Source of the DNA: Ensifer adhaerens | Lineage (GTDB): Bacteria; Pseudomonadota; Alphaproteobacteria; Rhizobiales; Rhizobiaceae | DNA length: 64,000 bases | Assembly (NCBI RefSeq): GCF_002940685.1 | Contig: NZ_PNFP01000012.1 | Location: forward strand, 62,001 to 126,000 | Reading direction: 5' to 3' | Shown: positions 43,601 to 50,963 of the stretch, in pieces | Layout: every line of letters starts with the position of its first letter | How positions within the stretch are numbered: position 1 is the stretch's first letter | Program-made: the position numbers and the translations under genes | Notes under the pieces: model-generated | Database searches by the model: none | What the model was told of the DNA's origin: nothing | The model's input: only the letters and a program-made list of their open reading frames with translations

Positions 43601-44818
43601 CTGGCCGGCGGTCTCCTTTGCCGTCGCCTGGTCGACGAGGATGCGTCCGGCAGCGACGCTTGCCAGCCGCGCGGCCATGTTCACCGCAGCACCCACCACC
43701 GTGTAGTCCGCGCGGTGGCTGGCGCCGAGCGCGCCGCAGAAGCTCTCGCCTGTGGAGATGCCGACCGATAGGCCGATATCGGGATCGTCAAGTTCGCCCG
43801 AAAGGCGCAGCGCCGCAACGATCGCACGTCGCGCATTGTCGGCATGTTTGGGACCGGGCAGGCCGAAGACGGCGAAGATTTCGAGACCATTGGCGTGCAG
43901 CGCCGTATGGAGGACCTCTCCGCCGGTGCGGCCGACGACGGCGATCGAGCGCGCGACGAGTTGGTTCAGCCGGTCGAGGTCACGCTCGATATCGCGGCCG
44001 ACGATGTGCACGAACAGGGCCGTGACGGTCCTCAGATCGGCAAGCCACTGCGAAAGCGGCGACAGCAGGCGGCCGCGCAACGAGAGCGGCAGGTAGGCTT
44101 CAAGCCGCCCGAATTGCTGGTTGCTGGCGCTGCCCGAAAGGGCACGGTGCGGCCTGGCCGCGGTCGAATAGGGGTCGATGCGGTCGAGCCGGGCGGTTCC
44201 CTCCCGGCCAGGGCCGCCCGTCGCCCGCTTGCCGATCAACCGCCAGACGGCGTCGGAGACGAGAATTTCGCCGGCATCGCTCAAGAGGCCGCAATGGTCC
44301 GCCTGCGCCAGGCAATCGCCGCCGACGATCAGCCAGCGCTGGTCGACGCGGGGAACGAGATGCAGCAGCGTGATGGTGCCGACGCCGACGGCGATGCGCA
44401 GTTGCAGCGCGTCTTCCGGCCCGCCCGGCCGGCCCATTTCTTCGCGGATGCGGCCGGCGCAATAGCAGCTGCGCCAGGCGGCCTGCTCCAGCTCGTCGGC
44501 GGAGGCGGCCTGCCAACCGGCAAGCAGGCTGTCGCCGGCAAAGCTCAAGACGGTGCCGCCATGTTCTTCGATATGGCGGACGAGCGGCCCCATGTAGCCG
44601 TTCAAGAGCCGGCTTACCCGCTCGGCGCCGGCGGCGCGGTCGCTCTCGGACCATTTGGCGGTCAGGCGGGTAAAGCCGGAAATATCGGCGAACAACAACG
44701 CGCCCGGAAAGTCTTCGCGCGCCGGGCCAGCCGAATCCGTCGCCGCCGGGGAGGACCATCGAACCAGGGCTCCCGACAGGTAACGTTGGAATTCATTCTT
44801 GGCGGCGCCACCTATCAC
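40691..44818 (-). CDS. Soluble-adenylyl-cyclase-like protein: tandem class III cyclase domains, NTPase, helical repeats
   Basis: Protein of about 1375 aa with the domain order of eukaryotic soluble adenylyl cyclase. Cyclase domain 1 (about 38-190) keeps both metal Asps (Asp45 in LFADISGF, Asp96 in SFAGDSLL) but has lost the transition-state Asn/Arg. Domain 2 (about 262-396) lacks the metal Asps (LFVHIVG) yet keeps Asn and Arg in YTVVGAAVNMAARL, so the pair can make one composite site. A STAND/AAA-type NTPase follows (Walker A GDSGVGKS near 473, Walker B VVLEDVHWLDE), then TPR-like helices to the C-terminus. The GTG at 44818 is chosen for GGGGAGA upstream; the frame runs on to a GTG at 44863. 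Confidence 0.88.
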   Translation of the reverse strand: MIGGAAKNEFQRYLSGALVRWSSPAATDSAGPAREDFPGALLFADISGFTRLTAKWSESDRAAGAERVSRLLNGYMGPLVRHIEEHGGTVLSFAGDSLLAGWQAASADELEQAAWRSCYCAGRIREEMGRPGGPEDALQLRIAVGVGTITLLHLVPRVDQRWLIVGGDCLAQADHCGLLSDAGEILVSDAVWRLIGKRATGGPGREGTARLDRIDPYSTAARPHRALSGSASNQQFGRLEAYLPLSLRGRLLSPLSQWLADLRTVTALFVHIVGRDIERDLDRLNQLVARSIAVVGRTGGEVLHTALHANGLEIFAVFGLPGPKHADNARRAIVAALRLSGELDDPDIGLSVGISTGESFCGALGASHRADYTVVGAAVNMAARLASVAAGRILVDQATAKETAGQIAFSGPWSLAIPGVRGGVSAFAPIAETVATIDTKSPILLNRAAEMTALSAYLEGAYRGQSGVMIVRGDSGVGKSALLRAFVESRRDRGSRVLVGNADDIESDVPYFAWRGVIRDLLGIGDLRGTEAADQVALFFAQRPELAPLAPLLNDAINLTLVDTPETRAMSGDGRSHRLRELLSELMTSDLAAGQGFVVLEDVHWLDEASGQLLGRLVSGMAPVPVVVSTRTARTQEDLTRWTGQHYNGAQTLDLLPLDFEGTIALVRASIGSNSPADGFGEAVYAQSAGNPLLICEICRMIGERRLPKGTEPPAPVSLLSEPRSNDATLLNTAKVTVIARTDQLPAELQVLLKIASAMGSTFSVAELGALPPIRKTALDIEASIERLLAAHLIKPADDRPGRYMFSHAVIRQAIYESLLSEQRHEAHRAIAQAIEEGGQPDNAENLPRLLSHWERAGDAARAFNYLDRVAELRLRQFDNAAVVDLIERFFKTARELSITLAPARRAAACFLLGEASLNLGRAEAARNAYEEGLRLSGMPLPRTSAGLALHLVLDLAEQMWRRTTHRDQDWILKREISRSTTDPFLLAAKAHEDLTRIYYFTSEKLRLIHATLRATNLAERNKYVSPTTAANYASLGAICGVIPLQSQAEHYSRLAAALSERVDQLGTRVRVDLLSGMYQIGIGHWREGKRAFEAGLNNATTVGDLRRWCEVAVGLETISGPWLLTSAFEGIAPWEILVQRICEEGRRRGDMQVLGCGLLGRLRGHAALGRWNAIDTDLDELEQILREKGDGLELVHSIEGASLLSEAARRRGNTSEAASWLERALSWCETLNPAMKTRTLPALARLFDVASDPDGGDLLAAQLVLRKLERFARVYPIGRPAAALGEATLHQRRGQQRRAERVAQYAFAEAIRLEMPAVALAALQHAAGPRDAEARQAFETMFALRRATWCEVLPLGQTDQAPHVQFARSQGSRA

Positions 44819-44987
44819 GCAAATTCTCCCCAAGATTTTAGAGTAACATGCCTCCTTTCCCACTTAAAGTCCGCCGGTGGTGACCTAAGGGAACCAGTAA
44901 CGGCAAGTAAATATCTGTTCCACGGCGCTTGCGAACGGAGTAATGTTTGCCCGATTGTTCGAGGGGGTCTCGCAACAGGAGGGGACG

Positions 44988-46673
44988 ATGGGGGTCGACT
45001 GGGCTGGTCCGGTCGCCGCCGTGACACGCCGCGATGTCTTGCGGCTGTTCTCGGCAGGCATGATGACGAGTGTGCTTTCCGGCTGCAGGCACGACTGGCC
45101 TCCGGCCGCCGCCTGCCAGCTTCCGCATCCGATCGTCGATGTTCACTGCCATTTCTTCAACGCGGCCGACGTGCCGGTCGAGGGGCTGGTGCGCTATGTG
45201 GCGCTGCGCGAGAAGCTACCGGAAGCCAGGCTTTCCGCCGATCCGCTGCAGTCGAAGCGCCTGGAAAATGCGCTGGTGGTCTTCCTCGTTACGGCCCTTG
45301 GCGACGTTGCGCCCAAGGCAAAGGCCGAGGCGCTGATTCTTGAGAGGCGGTTGCCGCGCCCCTCCGACGCCGAGTTCGAGCGACGGAAGGGCGAGCAGTT
45401 GCGTGCCGCTGTTCAGCAACTCGTGGCCCGTGCCGGCGAACAGCGCGCGTCGTTGACCGCACGAAGCGGCCCCGAAACGCCGGATTATCAGGGTCTGCTG
45501 GAACAGATCGGCGGCACTGCCGGCCTGCCGCAGGGCTTGCAGCGGCGTTCAGGCAGCGTGGGGGAAGCGGATGTCGATGCCCTGGCGTCGGCCGCCAAGG
45601 CGCACGACCAGATCGGCAACTACCTTTCCTTCGTGCGGCTGATGCAGGACTACCGGGAAAACCTGGCGGAAACCTACGCCCGGATCTTCGCGTCGAAATG
45701 CCGGTTTTCGATGATCACGCCGAGCATCCTCGACTTCGAAAAGTCGATCGGCGGCAGGGCTTCACCGCAACACGACCAGATCGATGTCATGGACGAGATC
45801 CAGCAGCTGGTGATCAAGCGGCACGGCATCCACATGCACAGCTTTGTCGGCTTCGATCCGCATCGCGAGGCGCTGAAACGGGGCTCGTCGCTGGAAAACG
45901 TCCGCTACGCGATCATGGAAAAGGGCTTCATCGGCGTGAAGATCTATCCGCCGATGGGGTTCAAGGCCTGGGGCAACGCGAACCCGGCGATCGATGCGGC
46001 GCTGAAGCGGCTCTACGACTGGTGTCGTGACAACAGCGTGCCGATCATGGCGCATGCCGAAAACAGCATTGGCGCCGGCTGCGGCTACGGCAATCTGGCG
46101 AGCCCCGCCTACTGGAAGAAGCTGCTAGACACCAATCGTTACAATGACTTGCGGATCAACCTCGCGCATTTCGGTGCTTTCGATGAAGTCATTCGCCCGG
46201 GTGCGCCGACGGGGGTGATGGTGTCCTGCGCCAAGGACAAGTTCTCCGGCCCGCCGACCTGGGAGGACATCATCGGCGAGACGATCGGCCACGGGCGCCG
46301 GCCGAACCTGTTTGCCGACTTGAGCTATCTCAGCGAACTCGTCACCGACAACACGCCCGGACTGCATGAAAAGATCCGCGCGCTGCTCGACAAGTGGCTG
46401 CGGGATTACGACCCCGATGCGCGCCATCTGATGTTCGGGACCGACTGGTCGATGATGGCATTGGAGAAGAACTACAATGCCTATGTTCCGAAGATCGCTC
46501 AGCAGCTGAAGGAGGCGGGTGTCAGCGAGGAAGACCAGCAGAACATCTTCTGGAAGAACGCCTCGCGTTATCTCGGTCTCGACCGTCCGGGGCCGACCCG
46601 CGAGCGGCTTGCCGCCTATTGCCGCAAGCGTGGCCTGGATGCCTCCTGGCTCTCGCAACTGGCGATCGCCTGA
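44988..46673 (+). CDS. Amidohydrolase-2 family metal hydrolase, Tat-type lipoprotein signal
   Basis: Protein of 561 aa. The N-terminus has a twin-arginine pattern (TRRDVLRLF) followed by a hydrophobic run and a lipobox LSGC (Cys33), so it is probably exported folded and lipid-anchored. The catalytic TIM barrel starts with HCH at residues 53-55 (VDVHCHFFN); IKIYPPMGFKAWG-like, MAHAENSIG, NLAHFGAFDE and FGTDWSMM segments supply the other metal and catalytic residues. A Gln/Arg-rich insert lies at about 120-190. AGGAGGGGACG precedes the ATG at 44988. It is divergent from the cyclase gene with a 170-bp gap. Substrate unknown. Confidence 0.83.
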   Translation: MGVDWAGPVAAVTRRDVLRLFSAGMMTSVLSGCRHDWPPAAACQLPHPIVDVHCHFFNAADVPVEGLVRYVALREKLPEARLSADPLQSKRLENALVVFLVTALGDVAPKAKAEALILERRLPRPSDAEFERRKGEQLRAAVQQLVARAGEQRASLTARSGPETPDYQGLLEQIGGTAGLPQGLQRRSGSVGEADVDALASAAKAHDQIGNYLSFVRLMQDYRENLAETYARIFASKCRFSMITPSILDFEKSIGGRASPQHDQIDVMDEIQQLVIKRHGIHMHSFVGFDPHREALKRGSSLENVRYAIMEKGFIGVKIYPPMGFKAWGNANPAIDAALKRLYDWCRDNSVPIMAHAENSIGAGCGYGNLASPAYWKKLLDTNRYNDLRINLAHFGAFDEVIRPGAPTGVMVSCAKDKFSGPPTWEDIIGETIGHGRRPNLFADLSYLSELVTDNTPGLHEKIRALLDKWLRDYDPDARHLMFGTDWSMMALEKNYNAYVPKIAQQLKEAGVSEEDQQNIFWKNASRYLGLDRPGPTRERLAAYCRKRGLDASWLSQLAIA

Positions 46674-46694
46674 CCGCCGCGGCCAGGCAAGCGC

Positions 46695-47300
46695 TTATCG
46701 CCACGGTGCCGTCCTGGCGATCCATTCACGGGTTCGCCCTTCCGGGTCGGCGTTGCGGGTGATGTCGGTGACGACGGCAGCGACATCGGCGCCGTGCTCG
46801 AAGACGCCCGAGATGCGCTCGATGTTGAGGCCGCCGATGGCGACCAGCGGCAGCGGCTGGATACGCTCCCGCCAGGCGGCAAGGCGCGGCAATCCCTGCG
46901 GCGCCCACTTCATCGCCTTGAGGATGGTCGGGTAGATCGGCCCGAGTGCGACATAATCCGGAGCGGCTGCAAGCGCCGTTTCCAGTTCCGTCTCGTCATG
47001 GGTGCTGAGACCGAGCTTCAGGCCGGCGGCGCGGATCGCCGCAACATCGGCGTCGGCAAGATCCTCCTGGCCGAGATGGACGAAATCGCAGCCTTCCTCG
47101 ATCGCCAGTTGCCAGTAGTCGTTGACGACGAGCTGGCAGCCCTGTTCGTCGCAAACCGCCTTGGCGGCGCGTATCTCCCGGCGAAGCTCCGCTTCCGAAC
47201 GGTCCTTGACGCGAAGCTGGACCAGCTTGACGCCGAGCGGCACCAGCCGCTCGACCCATTCGGCGCTGTCGACGATGAGGTAGAAGGGGTCGAGTTTCAT
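46695..47300 (-). CDS. thiE: Thiamine-phosphate synthase (ThiE)
   Basis: Couples the hydroxymethylpyrimidine diphosphate and carboxylated thiazole phosphate to thiamin phosphate; 201 aa, the usual length. Motifs are [57 protein letters not shown] and PLVAIGGLN. The ATG at 47300 overlaps the thiG stop by 4 bp; the longer open frame upstream lies inside thiG. It is the last gene of the thi operon and ends 21 bp from the convergent amidohydrolase gene. Confidence 0.96.
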   Translation of the reverse strand: MKLDPFYLIVDSAEWVERLVPLGVKLVQLRVKDRSEAELRREIRAAKAVCDEQGCQLVVNDYWQLAIEEGCDFVHLGQEDLADADVAAIRAAGLKLGLSTHDETELETALAAAPDYVALGPIYPTILKAMKWAPQGLPRLAAWRERIQPLPLVAIGGLNIERISGVFEHGADVAAVVTDITRNADPEGRTREWIARTAPWR

Positions 47301-48070
47301 GCAAACACCGCCTTTCCGATGACCGGCGTTGAAGGGACGGCGAAATCGCGCGGTTCGAGCATGCCCGCCTCGAAGGCCTGCCGGCCGGCATCGATCGCTG
47401 CCGCGAAGGCCGACGCCATCAGCGCCGGCCTGGCGGCGCCGGCAACGGCGGTGTTGAGCAGGACGGCATCGAAGCCGAGTTCCATCACGGTCGTTGCGTG
47501 CGATGGCCGGCCGATGCCGGCATCGACGATCAGCGGCACGTCGGGAAAATTCGCCCGGATTGCTCGGAGCGCCGGAATGTTCTGCGGACCCATGGCGCTG
47601 CCGATGGGCGCGCACCAGGGCATCAGCACCTTGCAGCCGGCCTCAAGGAGCCGTTCGGCGACGACCAGATCATCGGTGGTGTAGGGGAAAACCTCGAAGC
47701 CTTCGTCCGACAGAATGCGCGCCGCCTCGACCAGCGCAAAGACATCGGGCTGCAGCGTATCGTGATGGCCGATCACCTCGAGCTTGAGCCAGTTGGTGCC
47801 GAACACCTCGCGCGCCATTTTGGCGGTCAGCACCGCCTCCGACACCGAGTGACAGCCGGCGGTGTTCGGCAACACGTGCACGCCGAGCGCGCGGATCAGT
47901 TCGAAGAAGGCGCCGCCCTGGCGGCCCCCGGCGGTCTCGCGGCGAAGCGAGACCGTGACGATCTCCGTGCCTGAGGATCGCACCGCGTCTTCCAATGCGG
48001 CGGGGGAGGGGTAGCGGGCGGTGCCGAGAAGCAGCCGTGAGCGCAGGTCCTGTCCATAAAGCGTCAGCAT
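47297..48070 (-). CDS. thiG: Thiazole synthase (ThiG)
   Basis: Forms the thiazole phosphate ring from deoxyxylulose phosphate, dehydroglycine and ThiS thiocarboxylate; 257 aa. Signatures are [76 protein letters not shown] and [29 protein letters not shown]. It begins 3 bp after thiS, whose product it acts with. Confidence 0.97.
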   Translation of the reverse strand: MLTLYGQDLRSRLLLGTARYPSPAALEDAVRSSGTEIVTVSLRRETAGGRQGGAFFELIRALGVHVLPNTAGCHSVSEAVLTAKMAREVFGTNWLKLEVIGHHDTLQPDVFALVEAARILSDEGFEVFPYTTDDLVVAERLLEAGCKVLMPWCAPIGSAMGPQNIPALRAIRANFPDVPLIVDAGIGRPSHATTVMELGFDAVLLNTAVAGAARPALMASAFAAAIDAGRQAFEAGMLEPRDFAVPSTPVIGKAVFA

Positions 48071-48073
48071 GTC

Positions 48074-48271
48074 TTAGCCTCCTTTCATCGGCGAGAGGAT
48101 TTCGATCCGGTCCCGATCGCTGAGCGCGTGACCAGAGCGGTCGGCCCGATGCACCAGCTCGCCGTTGACGGCGGTGGCGAGCCAGTCGCCTTCGTAGTCG
48201 AGGGCTGCCAGAAGCTCGGCGAGGGTTGCGACGGCGAGGTCGTGGTTCTCGCCATTGACGGTCAGTCTCAT
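48074..48271 (-). CDS. thiS: Sulfur-carrier protein ThiS
   Basis: Ubiquitin-like sulfur carrier, 65 aa, ending in the required Gly-Gly (SPMKGG), where sulfur is attached as a thiocarboxylate. MRLTVNGENHDLAVATLAELL and WLATAVNGELVHRADRS follow the family. The reading frame is open well upstream inside thiO, but the ATG at 48271 overlaps the thiO stop by 4 bp and gives the standard protein. ThiF, which activates ThiS, is not in the window. Confidence 0.96.
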   Translation of the reverse strand: MRLTVNGENHDLAVATLAELLAALDYEGDWLATAVNGELVHRADRSGHALSDRDRIEILSPMKGG

Positions 48272-49239
48272 GCGGCGTCTCCCTTTAGGGCCGGCGCGAC
48301 GGCCAGTTCGGCTGCTTCCGCCGCCAAGGCTGGCGAAAGCAGGAAGCCGTGGCGGTAAAGTCCGTTGATCGTGATCACTTGTCCGGCGCGCGTGACGCGC
48401 GGCAGGTTGTTGGCAAAGCCCGGGCGGACGCCGGTGCCGGTCTCGACGAGGCGCGCCTCGCCGAAAGCCGGATGCAGCGCATAGGCGGCATTCAGCAGTT
48501 CCATGAGCGAACGGGCGGTGATCGGGCCGCCGTCGTCCGTTTCGATCATCGTCGCCCCGCACATGAAGAGGCCGTCGCCGCGCGGCACGATGTAGAGCGG
48601 GATGCGCGGATGGATGAGCCTGACCGGCCGCGACAGTTCCACTTCGCCCGTCCGCAGATAGAGCATTTCGCCCCGAACGCCGCGCAGGCCGGGTGTTGCG
48701 CCGATGCGCGCCGCACCGGTGCAGTCGGCGATAAGATCGTGTTCGCCGCCGTCACCCATCTCGGCGATGAAGGTGACGCCGCGATCGGCAAGCTTTTGCC
48801 GCAGCTGGCTAAGCGCCAGGCGTGGGTCAAGATGCGCCTCGCCTGGAAAAAACAGCGCCTCGCGGAAACGTCCGGCAAGTGCCGGTTCCAGTCGTTCGAT
48901 CGCGGCAGCGTCGAGCCAATCGAAGCCGGAGGTGCGCGAGGCAAAGCGCTTGAGTTCGCCCGCGTCCCGCGGCGGCGCGACGACCAGCGTGCCGTTGCGG
49001 GAGACCGCGCCCGGCAGGGCATCGTCCCACCAGTCGATGGCGCCGACGCCCTTTGTTAGCACCGCTTCCTCGGCGCTTTCGCGCTCGCACCAGGGCGCCA
49101 GCATGCCGCCGGCAAACCAGGAAGCAGCGCCGGCAAAGCCCGGTGTTCGCTCGGCAACCGTCACCGCGATGCCGCGGGTGCTGAGTTCATGGGCGAGGCA
49201 GAGCCCCGCGACGCCGGCACCTTTGATGAGAACCCGCAT
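48268..49239 (-). CDS. thiO: Glycine oxidase-type FAD enzyme (ThiO)
   Basis: Flavoenzyme of 323 aa supplying dehydroglycine for thiazole formation in aerobic bacteria. The FAD-binding fold is LIKGAGVAGLCLAHELSTRG; later segments are ASWFAGGMLAPWCE, LIADCTGAARIG and GVRPGFANNLPRVTRAGQVITINGLYRHGFLLSPALA. It is the first enzyme gene downstream of the TPP riboswitch; the thiC gene that usually leads this operon in rhizobia is absent here. The start is 3 nt after a 22-codon leader reading frame. Confidence 0.94.
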   Translation of the reverse strand: MRVLIKGAGVAGLCLAHELSTRGIAVTVAERTPGFAGAASWFAGGMLAPWCERESAEEAVLTKGVGAIDWWDDALPGAVSRNGTLVVAPPRDAGELKRFASRTSGFDWLDAAAIERLEPALAGRFREALFFPGEAHLDPRLALSQLRQKLADRGVTFIAEMGDGGEHDLIADCTGAARIGATPGLRGVRGEMLYLRTGEVELSRPVRLIHPRIPLYIVPRGDGLFMCGATMIETDDGGPITARSLMELLNAAYALHPAFGEARLVETGTGVRPGFANNLPRVTRAGQVITINGLYRHGFLLSPALAAEAAELAVAPALKGDAA

Positions 49240-49242
49240 GGC

Positions 49243-49311
49243 TCAACACCCACGGAGAGCGTCAGCAGGGTGTCGTCCTGAGGGAAGCGGGATCGTGTTT
49301 GCTGTGTGCAT
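49243..49311 (-). CDS. Possible 22-codon leader peptide upstream of thiO
   Basis: An ATG at 49311 with GGAG seven bases upstream opens a frame that ends with TGA three bases before the thiO ATG. Such spacing would allow ribosomes to re-initiate on thiO, whose own ribosome site is weak. The peptide (begins MHTANTIPLPSG) resembles nothing I know. It lies between the TPP aptamer and thiO. Translation is not shown by sequence alone. Confidence 0.4.
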   Translation of the reverse strand: MHTANTIPLPSGRHPADALRGC

Positions 49312-49420
49312 GCCGAGGCTCCAATGGTGGAACCCAGTTCAGACGCGAAGGAGGGGGAAGGACGCCTTGCCGATCGATCGGTCGCATGAATGCGACGATT
49401 GCGGCAGCGATGTCTGCACC

Positions 49421-49515
49421 GTCCCTCCGCCAGTATGAACTGGATCAGGTTCAACGGGTCACTGCGCCGCGAAATCGCATGGCAGAATCTCAGCCCCTTG
49501 CCGGGACACCCCTGG
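49421..49515 (-). ncRNA. TPP riboswitch (THI element) controlling thiOSGE
   Basis: On the minus strand the conserved blocks appear in order: the GGGGTGTCCC stem start, GGGGCTGAGA, then ACCCGTTGAACCTGATC, CAGTTCATACTGGCGG and a closing GGAGGGA. These are the pyrimidine- and pyrophosphate-sensing parts of the TPP aptamer. About 180 nt separate it from thiO, enough for an expression platform or masking of the leader frame, though no clear terminator is seen. Confidence 0.95.
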
Positions 49516-49555
49516 TGAATGCTCCAAGCTGACCGCTCGGGGCGGTTTTTGTCAA

Positions 49556-49880
49556 GAGCCAGCGTTGGGCTCGACGCGATCTCGGTAGTTGAAGAAATTA
49601 TCTATAATTTTCTTGACGTGAGAATGGTGGTGTCGGTGGCGTGATGGAGGAGCGTTGTTGGTCGTGCGCAATGGGAGGGGAAATGTCGGGGAAGTCCGGG
49701 TTTTCTGAGATTTCTGAGGTGCTGTGACCTTCATGTCGGGATGGCAAGCACAGGCGGATGATTGTGGGCTCTTGTTTCGTGTCAGCGAGCCTCCAAGCGC
49801 ACTTGTGGCAACAAATACAACCATAGGAAGTTTACGTGACCATACATCGCCGTTTAGGTGCTTGCGCGCTCGTTCGTTGG
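49556..49880. other. thi-bio control region between the divergent operons, no gene supported
   Basis: Together with the riboswitch this region separates thiO and bioB. Short open frames on both strands (for example minus 49552-49824 and plus 49724-49972) have no family resemblance and run through the regulatory boxes, so I do not call a gene. TTGAC for the thi promoter may lie at 49551-49555 on the minus strand, but no convincing -10 was paired with it. Confidence 0.65.
49598..49607 (-). promoter_or_regulatory. BioR-like box facing the thi operon
   Basis: TTATCTATAA on the plus strand, read TTATAGATAA on the minus strand, matches the alphaproteobacterial BioR consensus TTATMKATAA. On the minus strand it is embedded in AGAAAATTATAGATAAT, a 17-base match to the sequence around the box upstream of bioB, and it points toward the riboswitch and thiO. 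Confidence 0.65.
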
Positions 49881-49886
49881 AGAAAA

Positions 49887-49896
49887 TTATAGATAA
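49887..49896 (+). promoter_or_regulatory. BioR box upstream of bioB
   Basis: TTATAGATAA matches the known BioR operator consensus TTATMKATAA and is 50 bp before the bioB start, where repression by BioR under biotin excess would block the bio operon promoter. No bioR gene is in the window. Confidence 0.85.
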
Positions 49897-49946
49897 TATT
49901 GGATTCTATCTATATCGCGTTCGCGATAACCGGAGGACGAGCCGAA

Positions 49947-50963
49947 ATGTTGCACGCAGGCCCATCGACTGAAGCCGATTTCATCCCGGGCGACGCGGGT
50001 CATTGCCGTTGGACGCAAGCGGAAGCGGAAAAAATCTATAATTCGCCGTTCAATGATCTGCTCTACCGTGCCCACACCGTGCATCGGGCGCATTTCGACC
50101 CCAACGCCATCCAGATGAGCCGGCTGCTGTCGATCAAGACCGGGGGCTGCGCCGAGGACTGCGGCTATTGCAGCCAGTCCGCGCACTACCCGACCGGCCT
50201 CAAGGCATCGAAGCTGATGGAGGTCGAGCGCGTGCTTGCCGAGGCGCGCAAGGCGCGCGACGGCGGCGCGACCCGCTATTGCATGGGCGCCGCCTGGCGC
50301 AGCCCGAAGGAGCGCGACATGGAGGCGATCGTCGCCATGGTCAGCGGTGTGCGGGCGCTCGGCATGGAGACCTGCATGACGCTCGGCATGCTGACGCCCG
50401 CCCAATCCGAGAAGCTCGCCGAGGCCGGGCTCGACTACTACAACCACAATATCGACACCTCGGAGCGCTTCTACGGCGAGATCATCACCACCCGCAGCTT
50501 TGCCGACCGGCTGGAGACGCTCGCCAATGTCCGCGACGCCGGCATCAAGGTCTGTGCCGGCGGCATCCTCGGCATGGGAGAGACCGCCGACGACCGGATC
50601 TCGATGCTGGTGACGCTCGCCAACCTGCCGGCCCCGCCCGAAAGCGTGCCGATCAACATGCTGATCCCGATCCCGGGCTCGAAGCTTGCCGATGCGACGC
50701 CGGTCGATCCGATCGATTTCGTCCGCACCGTTGCCCTGGCCCGCATCCTGATGCCGCAATCGCATGTCCGGCTTTCGGCCGGCCGGACGGACATGAGCGA
50801 CGAGACGCAGGCGCTCTGTTTCTTCGCCGGCGCCAATTCGATCTTTGTCGGCGAGACCCTGCTGACCGCGGACAATCCGGGAGAGGACCACGACGCGGCG
50901 CTCTTCCGGCGCCTCGGGCTGAGGCCAATGGCGCTAGCGGCAAGGCAGGCCGCGGCCGAATGA
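49947..50963 (+). CDS. bioB: Biotin synthase (BioB)
   Basis: Radical SAM enzyme, 338 aa, inserting sulfur into dethiobiotin. The cluster cysteines are Cys68, Cys72 and Cys75 ([12 protein letters not shown]), followed by family blocks [33 protein letters not shown] and [35 protein letters not shown]. The ATG at 49947 follows CGGAGGACG; an in-frame upstream codon at 49899 would place the protein start inside the control region. First gene of bioBFDAZ. Confidence 0.97.
   Translation: MLHAGPSTEADFIPGDAGHCRWTQAEAEKIYNSPFNDLLYRAHTVHRAHFDPNAIQMSRLLSIKTGGCAEDCGYCSQSAHYPTGLKASKLMEVERVLAEARKARDGGATRYCMGAAWRSPKERDMEAIVAMVSGVRALGMETCMTLGMLTPAQSEKLAEAGLDYYNHNIDTSERFYGEIITTRSFADRLETLANVRDAGIKVCAGGILGMGETADDRISMLVTLANLPAPPESVPINMLIPIPGSKLADATPVDPIDFVRTVALARILMPQSHVRLSAGRTDMSDETQALCFFAGANSIFVGETLLTADNPGEDHDAALFRRLGLRPMALAARQAAAE

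Noticed and set aside
40727-43771. A 1014-codon plus-strand frame inside the cyclase-like gene
   Set aside because: The minus-strand protein has clear cyclase and NTPase motifs throughout; the plus-strand translation has none.
44839-44859. Strong AAGGAGG next to an ATG (44849) upstream of the cyclase-like gene
   Set aside because: The spacing to the ATG is only one base and the frame stops after three codons, so it cannot be the gene start.
49552-49824. Possible 90-aa protein in the thi-bio control region
   Set aside because: The frame runs through the BioR-like box, has no ribosome site or family resemblance, and its KKIIDN segment is just the translated operator repeat.
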